Assembly: GCA_020832415.1 (NCBI GenBank)
Contig: JAFIES010000141.1
Span: 104,813 to 168,812 of the forward strand
Direction of reading: 5' to 3'
Length of the DNA: 64,000 bases
DNA from: Balneolaceae bacterium
Lineage (GTDB): Bacteria > Bacteroidota > Rhodothermia > Balneolales > Balneolaceae
Below the pieces are notes generated by a model. That model saw only the letters and a program-made list of their open reading frames with translations, made no database searches and had not been told where the DNA came from. Positions 25,032 through 34,411 of this stretch are shown in pieces (position 1 is the stretch's first letter; each line of letters begins with the position of its first letter). A program made the translations under genes and the position numbers.

Positions 25032-27395
25032 TTAACCCGATTTCTCAAACAGAATTCCCTGCGAAATAGATAATCGTATAGGTTGTGCTATATTTTTGGC
25101 TCGCACAGAGGGTGTTGACAGTGCTACACTCCAGTCTGAACTTTTTCCAACCGGAAGATCAAGGTTGGCAGGTACAATTTGCCTGGCCTGGCCTTCCATG
25201 TTTGCAAGGAAGATCAGCTCTTTACCTGAGGAAGGGTCTTTTCTGTACCCGTAAAAAATTACAGTGCCATCCACCGGCTCTCTGTATTTCATGAAATCAT
25301 TTCCTTGAAAATTTGCCATCAGCCACTTGTTTTTTAACCTGTACTCTCTGGTTTTAAGGTTAAATGCAGCTTTTCGTGAATCGATGAAATCTGTATGCAT
25401 CTCGGCATTACAATATTCATGCAGATCTTCGGTCCAGGCTGTGGCGTAGTTGGTTAGCTTTTCGAGTGTCCAATCCATTACCGCAAATGGCGGATTCAAC
25501 CTGTTGAGTAAATCAACAATAGTTTCCTGGTTGTAATCTGTTGCGTGAACAAAGTTGAGTAACGCCTTGGCAAATCTTTGCAATTGATCAAGTTTGGCAA
25601 AACCCATCGTTTTTAACCGTCTGAAAAATCGTGAATTCCGATACTCAACCTCTGTAATTTGCCACTCCGTAAAGTGTGCCTCCTCAGCGGCAACTTTTAT
25701 CGCGTAGGTTGTATCGGTATTGCGGATGAAACTCCATGGAGTATTCCCGAGTGCCTGCACAAAATCCATCGGCACACCCGGCAAAAACGCGTTCATAAGT
25801 AGTGTAGTAGATGGGTTGTTATAGGCGTTCTCCATCACCATTTTGAGGGAATTGCCCAGAAGAAAATTCACATTGATCGTTTCAGGATTGGCCTGGGTTC
25901 CGCGACGCATGGTGTCGTGGTTGGCATAGCCGCTGATCCATTTTTCACCAAATACAAACTGCTCTTTCAGCCGCCACCATTTTGATACCCAGTAGGTGTA
26001 ATTATACGGAGTGTTGTAGGCGAATATCATCGGAGCCCATTGGAAGGGGTGTTTCTGCTGATCGGTAATTTCCCGATAGGTGGAGGCCAGCTCCCAGTCA
26101 TCGCGCGGCCAGGGACGCCCATCCTCAAAAATCATCCACGGTTTATAGGTAATACCCGCCACACTCTGCTCCACATCACTCATCTCCTGCAGAAAATCAT
26201 CATCGTGAAAAAGCTCATCTTTTTCGGCATCATAGAATTTAAAGTCCTGTGCACCATCAACCCGAACACCATCAAACCCCCAGTTGATTTTTCTACGCTG
26301 CATCTCCAGAATCATATTGCGCACCAGCAGATTTTTAAAATCGATATTGAGCCCGTACATATTTGGGCCGGCAAAAAACTCTTCTGGAAGTACGTTTATC
26401 CCCTGGTGATCCGCATGGCCATAAACCACATCGAGTATCACTTTGATGGGGCCGGATGGAAATGTGTGGAGAATCTCAATGAGATCGAGAAGTTCGTTAG
26501 GGCGGCCGGTTGAAAGAATAGATGGGTTGATGGCGGCCGAACCAAAAAGAACAATATCGTACCCCCAGTTAATAACCGATGGTTTCTGCAGATGGAGGGT
26601 GATTTCATCCCCATTTTTTCCGGGCTTTTGTACCGATTTCCAGAATGTATGATTTTCAGGATGTTCGATTACAGGGTCGATGGGCATCAGTTCAATGCCG
26701 TCAAATCCTACAAGGTTCTGCTCATCGGGCGAAAGCTCGTTGCCATTCTTTATGGATTCGGCAATTTGGCTGTATCTGCGGGCGAGCGCCCCAATAGATC
26801 CTTCGATTGTGGCCGAAGCAGGATGCATTTCAAGTAGATTCGCAGATGGTGGCACACGATTGTAGCGATTTTTCCGAATCTCTTTTTCCAGCTTTTTAAA
26901 GTAGCCGGCATCTTTTCGGTTTTTAAGAACTTTTTCCACATCATAAAGCTCTGCCGGGGCATAAATTCCATACGGCACAGACCACGCCATGGGATCACGA
27001 ACAGTCTGTTTTGAGCCATCATTAAATGTTAAGAGAAACTGGTAAAATGCTCCAAAATTTTCACGATCACCGGCCGGCAGATCATCAAGTACAATTATTG
27101 CAAAATCACGAATCCTTTCTGCCTCAAACCGAAAGTATTTCATATTGAGATGCTGATCCGGCTTATCATAAATCAATTCAGATTGTGGCAGAAAAAGCTC
27201 TATCTCAACCGCAGAAGCCTCTTTAATTTTTGGATGCCAGATCATAAACCGAGCTGATGCTGTGCCGCTGACAACATGCGCACCAAGTTCTGCGGCAATA
27301 CCTCCTGCATTCTGTAAGTTTATACCACCCTTCAGTTTATCACTGATTTTTCTGAGAAATGATTCGGTTTCTTTGATATTGAGAGTTGGATTCAT
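25032..27395 (-). CDS. GH13-like alpha-glycosidase, possibly glucosylglycerol hydrolase
   Basis: 787 residues, no signal peptide, so cytoplasmic. The four GH13 regions can be followed: I VILDVVYGHADH, II GVRVDGAQDF (Asp nucleophile), III MIFEDGRPW (Glu acid/base) and IV SGYANHDTMRRG. The ~200-residue N-terminal part looks like a beta domain (ASARFMIWHPKI) and the C-terminal ~100 residues are beta-rich (VIFYGYRKD). The WW-rich barrel insert (YWVSKWWRLKEQF) is unlike ordinary amylases. A cyanobacterial GghA-type glucosylglycerol hydrolase is the closest idea I have; substrate is inference. It follows a sodium/solute symporter gene by 77 bases. Confidence 0.75.
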   Translation of the reverse strand: MNPTLNIKETESFLRKISDKLKGGINLQNAGGIAAELGAHVVSGTASARFMIWHPKIKEASAVEIELFLPQSELIYDKPDQHLNMKYFRFEAERIRDFAIIVLDDLPAGDRENFGAFYQFLLTFNDGSKQTVRDPMAWSVPYGIYAPAELYDVEKVLKNRKDAGYFKKLEKEIRKNRYNRVPPSANLLEMHPASATIEGSIGALARRYSQIAESIKNGNELSPDEQNLVGFDGIELMPIDPVIEHPENHTFWKSVQKPGKNGDEITLHLQKPSVINWGYDIVLFGSAAINPSILSTGRPNELLDLIEILHTFPSGPIKVILDVVYGHADHQGINVLPEEFFAGPNMYGLNIDFKNLLVRNMILEMQRRKINWGFDGVRVDGAQDFKFYDAEKDELFHDDDFLQEMSDVEQSVAGITYKPWMIFEDGRPWPRDDWELASTYREITDQQKHPFQWAPMIFAYNTPYNYTYWVSKWWRLKEQFVFGEKWISGYANHDTMRRGTQANPETINVNFLLGNSLKMVMENAYNNPSTTLLMNAFLPGVPMDFVQALGNTPWSFIRNTDTTYAIKVAAEEAHFTEWQITEVEYRNSRFFRRLKTMGFAKLDQLQRFAKALLNFVHATDYNQETIVDLLNRLNPPFAVMDWTLEKLTNYATAWTEDLHEYCNAEMHTDFIDSRKAAFNLKTREYRLKNKWLMANFQGNDFMKYREPVDGTVIFYGYRKDPSSGKELIFLANMEGQARQIVPANLDLPVGKSSDWSVALSTPSVRAKNIAQPIRLSISQGILFEKSG

Positions 27396-27472
27396 GATAA
27401 ACAGTGATAGGTGGTTTTATTATGAACGTGAGTTCGCGATAAAAAATTGATTCCAATGAAATACAGCAATAC

Positions 27473-29044
27473 CTACCAGAACAGATAAAGCATGGCCACA
27501 GTTGCAAGCAGTATTACAAAAGCATGAACCCTGTAATCTTTATACCATGGCAGATCTTCTGATGGCCTTGCATCTTCAGGCTTCCAAATGATGGATTCCA
27601 TGCTCTCCATATCGGGTGCTTCGCCAAAAATACTGATCAGGTAAAAAATCAAAAATGAAACAGCTGTAAGCAAGCCTGCTGTAATTGTAAAGTGCAGCTG
27701 AAACACGTCAAATATCGACAGCAGGAATATGACAAATGACAAAGAGTGGCCTGTTACCAGCGTCCAGAAGGCTGCGTTGCGGCTTCCGCGTTTCCAAAGA
27801 ATCCCCATAAAGAAGATTGCCACAACCGGTGGTACGATGTAAGAAAATGCCTGCTGAATATACCGGAAAATTCCTTCGAAGTGGGTGATATTTGGCGCCC
27901 AAACTACAGCTACAACCATTAGAATAATGGTGGTCCATCGGCCGATTTTTGCAATGTCTTTGTTGGTTAGATTTGGATTTTTCGGCTTTATAAAATCCAT
28001 CGTAATCAGAGTTGACGAGGAGTTCAGCGTGGAATCGATACTGGACAGGATGGCGGATATCAATCCGGCCAGTACCAGCCCTGTAATACCGATTGGCAGC
28101 ACATTGGCCACCATGGTTGGGAACACCATATCGGGATCATCAAGGCCGGGAAATACGGAGATGGCCATTACACCGGGTAAAACCATAATAAAGAGTGCAC
28201 CCACTTTTAATGCACCTCCAAGCATAGCACCCCATCGTGCATTTTTGATATCCTTCGAGCCAAGCACTCTCTGCACGATATACTGATTGGTGGCCCAGTA
28301 ATAGAACCCGAGTATGGGCACCCCGATCAATGTTCCAAGCCAGGGTAGTGCTTCATCATCCAGCGGACGAATCATGGAGAGGTGATCATCTGGTGCAGAC
28401 GCTGTAAATGCTGCCCATGAAAAATCGAAATTACTGAACATCAGCCAGGTTAGAACAGCTGAGCCTGAAATCAATATTACAGCCTGAAGTACATCGGTGT
28501 AAACAACCGCCTTCAAACCACCGGCTGCAGTATATAAACCGGCAAAAACACCCAGTGCAATTATAGTGTACCAGATATTCACTTCCGGGAAAAAGACCTG
28601 AACAACCAGTGCGCCGGCGTAGAGTCCGCCGGCTGTATCCACCACAATACTTAAAAAGATGGTGATTACTGAAAAGTACTTTCTAGATCGCGAATCAAAC
28701 CGGTTTTCGAGAAACTCCGGGATTGTGGTAATACTCGATTTGATGTAGTATGGAATGAAAAAGACGGCCATCAGAATGAGCACGATCGCTGCCATCCATT
28801 CGTAATTGGCAACGGAAATACCTGTTCGGTAGGCATCCCCTGAGAGGCCAATTAATGTGGTGCTGGAGATGTTTGAAGCAAATAGCGAAAATCCTATCAC
28901 ACCCCAGCCAAGTGTACGGCCGGCAAGAAAGAGGTCTTCACCGGTTTTTGTTTTTCTGGAGACGTAAACACCTATTCCAATAATCAGTACGAAGTAGGCG
29001 GCAATGATGAGAATATCTAAGGTACTTAGAGAAATTTCTGCCAT
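27473..29044 (-). CDS. Sodium/solute symporter (SSS family, SGLT-like)
   Basis: 523 residues with about 14 membrane helices. Characteristic stretches: FLAGRTLGWGVIGFSLFASNISSTTLIGLSG is the SSS start, followed by YEWMAA and the helix-8 region LISAILSSIDSTLNSSSTL that holds sodium-site serines. Overall form is close to the Vibrio sodium/galactose transporter branch. Upstream of and co-directional with the GH13-like gene, so the transporter probably imports the glycoside or sugar that the hydrolase splits; that pairing is inference. Confidence 0.88.
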   Translation of the reverse strand: MAEISLSTLDILIIAAYFVLIIGIGVYVSRKTKTGEDLFLAGRTLGWGVIGFSLFASNISSTTLIGLSGDAYRTGISVANYEWMAAIVLILMAVFFIPYYIKSSITTIPEFLENRFDSRSRKYFSVITIFLSIVVDTAGGLYAGALVVQVFFPEVNIWYTIIALGVFAGLYTAAGGLKAVVYTDVLQAVILISGSAVLTWLMFSNFDFSWAAFTASAPDDHLSMIRPLDDEALPWLGTLIGVPILGFYYWATNQYIVQRVLGSKDIKNARWGAMLGGALKVGALFIMVLPGVMAISVFPGLDDPDMVFPTMVANVLPIGITGLVLAGLISAILSSIDSTLNSSSTLITMDFIKPKNPNLTNKDIAKIGRWTTIILMVVAVVWAPNITHFEGIFRYIQQAFSYIVPPVVAIFFMGILWKRGSRNAAFWTLVTGHSLSFVIFLLSIFDVFQLHFTITAGLLTAVSFLIFYLISIFGEAPDMESMESIIWKPEDARPSEDLPWYKDYRVHAFVILLATVAMLYLFW

Positions 29045-29167
29045 AAAATTGATCTTTTTTGGTAAACGATATGCCCTAAAATATCAGCCCTTAATAAAGT
29101 AAAAGATTCTCAAAAAGAGAAGAATTCCCACTATTTTTTCAAAGAGTTTACAGAAATGTAATTGATA

Positions 29168-29917
29168 TTATTCAACTCCGGCCCATTCCAGATACAGCTT
29201 GCGCACTTCTGCAATCTGCTGCTCCATGTTCTCGTGTGTCCAGCCTGATGTATCAATTGGGGGATGCACATGAGCCGTGCATGTACCCTTATTGGTTACC
29301 AAATATCTTCCGCTGCTCAGTTCCCGGTTCCCCTCAAAATAAATGGGCACAATGGGATAGCCGAGTTCCATCGCCATTCGGAAAGGCCCTTTTTTAAACG
29401 GACCGATAATTCCCTCATGCTTTCGGCTGCCTTCTGGCGCCATCATCAAAGAAAGCCTGTCCCGTTTTATTCTGGCAACCACCTTTTGCAGTGTTCTGAT
29501 CGCTTTTTCAGATTGTTCCCTCCTGATGAAAACCTGGCCGGTAAGCCTTCCAAGAATCAAAAAAAGCGGGTTGTACTGAAATTGCCATTTTGCCACAAAC
29601 CGTACACGAGGCAAACCCATCGCCAGCAGTGTAAACATATCCAGCGTGGAGCTGTGGTTGATAATGAAAACCGCCGGCCTGGTTATCTCATCCACATGTT
29701 TTTTGATACGGAATTTAACACCAAGAACAGCAAGTGTGGGTTTGGCTAACAGAGGTGCAATTTTTTCAACTACAAAATTGCTCAATTTCCCGAAGGATAT
29801 GATGAGGAGAAACAGTATAACGGGTGTGGCGAGTATGAGCAACAGGAAAAAAACCGGCATCGAAAGGAAGCTTCGAAGATAATCCCCGGTGGAGTATTTA
29901 GCCTTTTCGGCTGCCAT
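29168..29917 (-). CDS. plsC: 1-acyl-sn-glycerol-3-phosphate acyltransferase
   Basis: 249-residue membrane-associated acyltransferase making phosphatidic acid. The N-terminus has one or two hydrophobic helices (~15-45). The catalytic block I is NHSSTLDMF (HX4D), block II FIRREQS, block III APEGSRKHEG and block IV YPIVPIYFEG. Last gene of the run FmdB-like, GbsR-like, yraN, plsC, 50 bases after yraN. Confidence 0.9.
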   Translation of the reverse strand: MAAEKAKYSTGDYLRSFLSMPVFFLLLILATPVILFLLIISFGKLSNFVVEKIAPLLAKPTLAVLGVKFRIKKHVDEITRPAVFIINHSSTLDMFTLLAMGLPRVRFVAKWQFQYNPLFLILGRLTGQVFIRREQSEKAIRTLQKVVARIKRDRLSLMMAPEGSRKHEGIIGPFKKGPFRMAMELGYPIVPIYFEGNRELSSGRYLVTNKGTCTAHVHPPIDTSGWTHENMEQQIAEVRKLYLEWAGVE

Positions 29918-29967
29918 AACGATCTGTTTATTTTAAATGCTGAATGTTTGTAATCGAAAATGATCCA

Positions 29968-30330
29968 TTATCGAAATGCATCTTCAAAATGGGTAATTTC
30001 AGGAGCTTCGTTGCCATTTTGAACGATGGAAATAATATCAAACCGAACTATGGCTGTTTCCATTTTTCGTTCGTACACCCACGCTTCGGCTGCTTTTTTA
30101 ATGTTTGCCTCTTTTGCAGGAGTAACAAACTCTTCCGGCCTGCCAAAATAGGTACCTGATCTTGTTTTCACTTCAACAAAAACAATGTAGTTGCGATCGG
30201 TAGCCACAATATCCACTTCTGCTTTTTCGAAGGCGTAATTGCGGTCTATAATCAGCCAGTCTTTCGATTCAAGATAGGCTGCCGCAATATCTTCCCCGCG
30301 GTCTCCGATATTTTTTGTTGTTTCAGCCAT
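29968..30330 (-). CDS. YraN-family (UPF0102) nuclease-fold protein
   Basis: 120 residues with the PD-(D/E)XK-like core of the YraN family: RGEDIAAAYLESKDW at the start, then AEVDIVATDRNYIVFVEVKTRSG with the acidic D...EVK pattern of Holliday-junction-resolvase-like folds. The biological role of the family is not settled. Its ATG lies within the last 8 bases of the GbsR-like gene, implying coupled translation. Confidence 0.9.
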   Translation of the reverse strand: MAETTKNIGDRGEDIAAAYLESKDWLIIDRNYAFEKAEVDIVATDRNYIVFVEVKTRSGTYFGRPEEFVTPAKEANIKKAAEAWVYERKMETAIVRFDIISIVQNGNEAPEITHFEDAFR

Positions 30331-30919
30331 CCTCTTTCTTTGGAATCTGAACTTTTTTGTTACCCTTTAATGATTGATGAGCTTCTGCCAGCTTTACAAG
30401 ATGCTTCAGAAAAGTGAGATTTTTCCGGTTTACATAGGGAAGCAGAGCATGGGTAAAACGCTCGAACATCTCCAGAAATTCAATAAACTCTTCGATGCGC
30501 TCTTTGAACTCGGCCTCTTCGCCCGGCAGGCTTTCAACTTCATCAAACAGTGAAAGCTGCTCTTTAAGGCTCTGTTTGATTGGATCTACTTCCCGCTGAT
30601 GGCGTTCCCTCACCAAAATTGCAACGATATTCCACACATCTTTTTCGGCAGTATAAAAATCTTTTCGCTCGCCTTTGAAATGAACTTTTTGGATTAGTTG
30701 CCACTGCAGCAGGTTTCGCAGGTTCATATTAGCATTGCCCCGGCTTATGCTGAGCTGCTGCATAATAGCATCGGTATCGAGCGGGTGGCCTTCGGCATAG
30801 AGCAGTGCGTGAATTTGCGCCATGGTTTTGTTGATACCCCAGGCAGAAGCCATTTCACCCCAAAGCAGAACAAACTGATCAACTGCCTGCTGATGCGTTT
30901 CCGTTTTGGGGTTTCTCAT
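30323..30919 (-). CDS. GbsR/MarR-type transcriptional regulator
   Basis: 198 residues. N-terminal winged helix-turn-helix (~20-95; recognition region MQQLSISRGNANMNLRNLLQW is the GbsR pattern with SRGN), then a long helical C-terminal part (KERIEEFIEFLEMFERF). Members sense choline or other small molecules in osmoprotectant control, but many Bacteroidota copies have no assigned target. Six bases after the FmdB-like gene and overlapping yraN, which does not reveal its regulon. Confidence 0.85.
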   Translation of the reverse strand: MRNPKTETHQQAVDQFVLLWGEMASAWGINKTMAQIHALLYAEGHPLDTDAIMQQLSISRGNANMNLRNLLQWQLIQKVHFKGERKDFYTAEKDVWNIVAILVRERHQREVDPIKQSLKEQLSLFDEVESLPGEEAEFKERIEEFIEFLEMFERFTHALLPYVNRKNLTFLKHLVKLAEAHQSLKGNKKVQIPKKEDG

Positions 30920-30925
30920 TCGATC

Positions 30926-31192
30926 TTACTCCTTCTCAGCTTTTGGAGCTGTTTCTTTGCTTTCGGAACTCTTTTCTGAACCGTTATCTGTTGATTTTTT
31001 ACTGCTGCCATTGCCATTCTTGTAATCCGTTACATAAAAACCGGTGCCTTTGTAAACTACACCTGCTCCTCCGGAGATAATACGCCGAACCTTCTGTCCG
31101 GTTTCAGGGCATTCAGTAAGGGGAGCATCATTAATTCCCTGCAGTTTCTCAAAAGTGGTACCATCTTCTCGTTTGTACTCGTATGTAGGCAT
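30926..31192 (-). CDS. FmdB-like small protein without zinc-ribbon cysteines
   Basis: 88 residues starting MPTYEYKREDGTTFEKLQ, then TECPETGQKVRRIISGGAGVVYKGTGFYVTDYKN, which is clearly the FmdB/CxxC_CXXC_SSSS regulatory-protein pattern. Only one of the four zinc cysteines remains (TECPETGQ). The tail is a Ser/Glu/Lys-rich low-complexity stretch. Function of the family is poorly known. First gene of a four-gene minus-strand run. Confidence 0.82.
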   Translation of the reverse strand: MPTYEYKREDGTTFEKLQGINDAPLTECPETGQKVRRIISGGAGVVYKGTGFYVTDYKNGNGSSKKSTDNGSEKSSESKETAPKAEKE

Positions 31193-31293
31193 TTTATATC
31201 TATTCTTGGTTAATAATTTCGATAACTAACAGCATAAAATGTGCCAAAATTCATCAACAGGTTAAGCTGTCATCAGAAATTATGCAGTGCAAC

Positions 31294-32487
31294 TTACTGA
31301 AGAGATGTCAATCCATCCTTCAGGCGATTTACGGCTTCTTTGAGATCATCCATCGAATTGGCATAGCTAAGACGAATACCTGCCGGCTCACCAAATGCAT
31401 CTCCCGGCACTGTTGCAATTCCATGCTGTTCAAGCAGGTAGAGAGACAGATCCGTTGTAGTGGAGATCACTTCGCCGGTTGCCGTTTTTTTACCTAAAAA
31501 TGATGAAACATCCGGAAAAACATAAAATGCTCCCTGTGGCGTGAAACATTTTATCCCATCGATTGACTGAAGCTCATTCACAAGAAAATCTCTCCTCTCT
31601 TTAAATGCCTTGCGCATATCATACACGGGTTTCATGGTGCCGGTATATGCCGCGAGGCCCGCTTTTTGTGAGATGGATGAGGGTGCAGAAGTCTCCTGGC
31701 TCTGGATTTTTGCAACTGCATCAGCAATCAGTTTGGGACCGGCCATGTAACCAAGTCTCCAGCCTGTCATAGCGAAGCCTTTTGAAAAACCGTTGATGAT
31801 TACCGTGCGATCTTTCAAATGTGGCGCTGCATTCAAAATGCTCTCATGTTCACCATCAAAAACGATGTATTCGTAAATTTCATCGGAGAAAATAATTACA
31901 TCGGGATATTTATCGAGAACATCAGCCAGATCTTTCAGCTCATTTCGAGTGTAGCAGGCTCCGGTTGGATTGGAAGGTGTACAAAGAATTATCGCTTTTG
32001 TCTTCTCTGTCAAAGCGGCATCAAGCTGGCCGGGTGTAAGTTTATAACTGTTTTCGAAGTGAGTTTTAACAATAACCGGATTCCCCTCTGCCATTTTCAC
32101 CATCTCCGGGTAGGATACCCAATAGGGTGCGGGGATCAGAACATCGTCCCCTTTGTTTACGGTTGCGAGAATCGCAAAACCGATGGACTGTTTTGCCCCG
32201 TTCGAGAGCACAATCTGATCAGCAGGGATTTGTATTCGGTTATCTCTCAGTAATTTCTGGCTTATGGCTTCACGCAGTTCGGGCATTCCCGTATTCATGG
32301 TATAGCCGTGAAAACCATCTGTAATGGCCTCGATAGCCGCATTGCAGATGTGTGTAGGTGTTCTAAAATCAGGCTCACCGGCACTCAGGGAGATTACAGA
32401 AGCCCCTTCGCGGGCAAGCTGTTTGGCACGAGCAGAAATTTTTAGTGTTTCTGATGGGGAAATGTGTTTAGCCCGGTTTGATATCAT
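31294..32487 (-). CDS. PLP-dependent aspartate-type aminotransferase
   Basis: 397-residue fold-type I aminotransferase of subgroup I-gamma. PLP lysine Lys236 in INGFSKGFAMTGWRLGY, PNPTG-type CTPSNPTGACY (169-179), SDEIYEYI with the PLP-ring aspartate (201-208), and a substrate-carboxylate arginine in GIRLSYANS. It most likely interconverts aspartate and oxaloacetate (AspC/AspAT), with prephenate or aromatic side activity possible in this subgroup. Alone between non-coding gaps. Confidence 0.9.
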   Translation of the reverse strand: MISNRAKHISPSETLKISARAKQLAREGASVISLSAGEPDFRTPTHICNAAIEAITDGFHGYTMNTGMPELREAISQKLLRDNRIQIPADQIVLSNGAKQSIGFAILATVNKGDDVLIPAPYWVSYPEMVKMAEGNPVIVKTHFENSYKLTPGQLDAALTEKTKAIILCTPSNPTGACYTRNELKDLADVLDKYPDVIIFSDEIYEYIVFDGEHESILNAAPHLKDRTVIINGFSKGFAMTGWRLGYMAGPKLIADAVAKIQSQETSAPSSISQKAGLAAYTGTMKPVYDMRKAFKERRDFLVNELQSIDGIKCFTPQGAFYVFPDVSSFLGKKTATGEVISTTTDLSLYLLEQHGIATVPGDAFGEPAGIRLSYANSMDDLKEAVNRLKDGLTSLQ

Positions 32488-32675
32488 GAGAGTAAATGGA
32501 TCTTAATTAATGCTTCTTACAAGCCTGAAATATAGTGAAATAGAAAAAGAGTATGTTAGGAAGTTTTTTTGCTTTTATTCTTCAAGCTTAATCATTACAA
32601 GAAAAATGGAAATAACTTCGAGAGTTGTTGATCGTTCACTGATTGATTACATTTTCATATTCAAACAGATTAATT

Positions 32676-32912
32676 ATGAGTAATAATTTACTTTACAGAA
32701 TTACCCGAAAACCAGATATTTGTCATGGCAAACCTACTATCCGCGGATTACGCTACCCTGTTGACACAATGCTGGACTTATTGGCATCTGATATGAGTAT
32801 CGATGAAATTCTTGCCGATTATCCTGATTTGGAGAGGGAAGATCTGTTAGCATGTCTTGAGTATGCCGCCCAATTATCACGAACAAAGAAATCGCAAAAA
32901 GTTGCTCAGTGA
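32676..32912 (+). CDS. DUF433-domain antitoxin
   Basis: 78 residues from the ATG chosen here (an in-frame TTG lies 33 bases upstream). RITRKPDICHGKPTIRGLRYPVDTMLDLLASDMS...DYPDLEREDLLACLEYAA is the DUF433/VapB-like winged-helix pattern. DUF433 proteins are antitoxins next to PIN-like toxins. The TGA stop overlaps the GTG start of the toxin as GTGA. Tail is basic (SRTKKSQK). Confidence 0.9.
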   Translation: MSNNLLYRITRKPDICHGKPTIRGLRYPVDTMLDLLASDMSIDEILADYPDLEREDLLACLEYAAQLSRTKKSQKVAQ

Positions 32913-33262
32913 GAGTTCTCGTCGATGCACATCTGCCGAAACGGCTTTCAGAATTCTTGTCAGCTCATGAAATTGAGTCAAAACACACATTAGAACTGCC
33001 TGAAAAGAATGAAACACCTGATTCTGAAATTATCCGTTTAGCAAAAATTGAGAAACGAATTGTGATTACCAAGGACAGTGATTTTCTTGATAACTACATA
33101 TTGGATGGAAATCCTGAAAGACTTTTAATTGTATCAACCGGTAACATCAATAATAGAAACCTTATTCGTTTATTTGAGAAAAATCTGGAAACATTAAAAT
33201 CACTTTTTAATGAATATTCAGTGATCGAAATTAATGAAGAGGAGATTCAGGTTCACTATTAA
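32909..33262 (+). CDS. DUF5615 PIN-like toxin
   Basis: 117 residues. RVLVDAHLPKRLSEFLSAH supplies the first aspartate, HTLELPEKNETPDSEIIRLAKIEKRIVITKDSDFLD the central acidic cluster of this Mut7-C/PIN-like family, which is taken to be an RNase by fold. GTG start within the antitoxin stop codon gives strict coupling. The pair looks inserted between the aminotransferase and coaD. Confidence 0.9.
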   Translation: MRVLVDAHLPKRLSEFLSAHEIESKHTLELPEKNETPDSEIIRLAKIEKRIVITKDSDFLDNYILDGNPERLLIVSTGNINNRNLIRLFEKNLETLKSLFNEYSVIEINEEEIQVHY

Positions 33263-33269
33263 CCTTCTT

Positions 33270-33758
33270 CTATTTATACTTCTCCCGAAGGGCTTTAGCC
33301 ACATGATCGGGCACAAAACTGCTTAAATCACCTCCCCATGCTGCAACTTCTTTCACGATGGTGGCAGATATAAACGTTAACTGCTCGTCGGGCATCAGAA
33401 ATACGGTATCAATTTCAGGGGCAAGCCGCCGGTTGGTAAGGGCCATGCGAAATTCATACTCAAAATCAGATATCTGTCGCACGCCCCTCAATAGCACCTG
33501 TACATTTTTCTCCCTGGCAAAATTTATCAGAAGGCCGGTGAACTGCTCTATTTCAATTTTATCTTCCCACGCTTTTCCCTTGATTGCCTCACGAATCAGC
33601 TGAACGCGTTCGTCACCACTGAAGACGGCTGTTTTTTTATTGTTTACAGCTACAGTTACGATAATCTTATCAAACATTAGCGCTGCCCGCTCAAGAATAT
33701 CCATATGGCCATTTGTGAGGGGATCAAATGATCCGGGGTAAAGTGCGGCATTTTTCAT
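33270..33758 (-). CDS. coaD: Phosphopantetheine adenylyltransferase
   Basis: 162-residue hexameric nucleotidyltransferase in coenzyme A synthesis, joining 4'-phosphopantetheine and ATP to dephospho-CoA. YPGSFDPLTNGHMDI (7-21) contains the T/HxGH nucleotide site with His18; LLRGVRQISDFEYE and MPDEQLTFISATIVKEVA are family blocks. Length is standard. 101 bases downstream of rsmD on the same strand. Confidence 0.96.
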   Translation of the reverse strand: MKNAALYPGSFDPLTNGHMDILERAALMFDKIIVTVAVNNKKTAVFSGDERVQLIREAIKGKAWEDKIEIEQFTGLLINFAREKNVQVLLRGVRQISDFEYEFRMALTNRRLAPEIDTVFLMPDEQLTFISATIVKEVAAWGGDLSSFVPDHVAKALREKYK

Positions 33759-33859
33759 AAGTCATTCGTTTTATTGATTTGGACTGTAGAACAGTAGATA
33801 TGTATTCGGACAAACTGTAATCTAACAGTGAATGATACTCAATTCAAGCTGATGTACAA

Positions 33860-34411
33860 TCAAAAATCATCCGGATTGTCTTTGAAAATGGCAACAATGG
33901 TACGGCCGTACGCTTTTGAAAAAACGCATTTAGGATGTGCTGAAAAATCGTGACGTTTATCATGCTCCAGGATAAACCAGCCCTCTTTAGCCAGCCATTC
34001 TCCATTCATTACCAGATCGATCATCTCCTCCATAATAAACAGATCGTAGGGCGGGTCTGCAAAGATAAAATCAAACAGGCCCTGTTTTTTTTGCAAAAAG
34101 GTTTCAACGGGCATCGAGATAGTTTGAACCTGATCTTTTACCCTGAATGTTTCGGCCGTTTTTTCAATTTGGCGGATATGCTGCACCTCACTATCAACAA
34201 AAAGACAACTTGAAGCACCTCGTGAAATAGCCTCAAAACCAAGATTTCCGCTGCCGGCAAACAGATCGAGTACGCGGGTGTTTTCGAGATAGGTGCGGGC
34301 TTCAATTACAGAGAAGAGCCCCTCTTTGGTACGATCGGAAGTGGGGCGAAGCTGGCCGGTTTTCGGAACGGGCACAGTACGCCCTTTCAGTTTTCCGGTA
34401 ATAATCCTCAT
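33860..34411 (-). CDS. rsmD: 16S rRNA (guanine966-N2)-methyltransferase
   Basis: 183 residues. MRIITGKLKGR start, TSDRTKEGLFSVI, SAM-binding VLDLFAGSGNLGFEAISRGA and the catalytic FADPPYDLF. It methylates a guanine in the 30S head region. Its start overlaps the stop of the DUF3822 gene by four bases. Confidence 0.94.
   Translation of the reverse strand: MRIITGKLKGRTVPVPKTGQLRPTSDRTKEGLFSVIEARTYLENTRVLDLFAGSGNLGFEAISRGASSCLFVDSEVQHIRQIEKTAETFRVKDQVQTISMPVETFLQKKQGLFDFIFADPPYDLFIMEEMIDLVMNGEWLAKEGWFILEHDKRHDFSAHPKCVFSKAYGRTIVAIFKDNPDDF

Noticed and set aside
25032..25294. Plus-strand frames opposite the glycosidase 3' end
   Set aside because: Antisense shadows of a well-supported gene with no motifs of their own.
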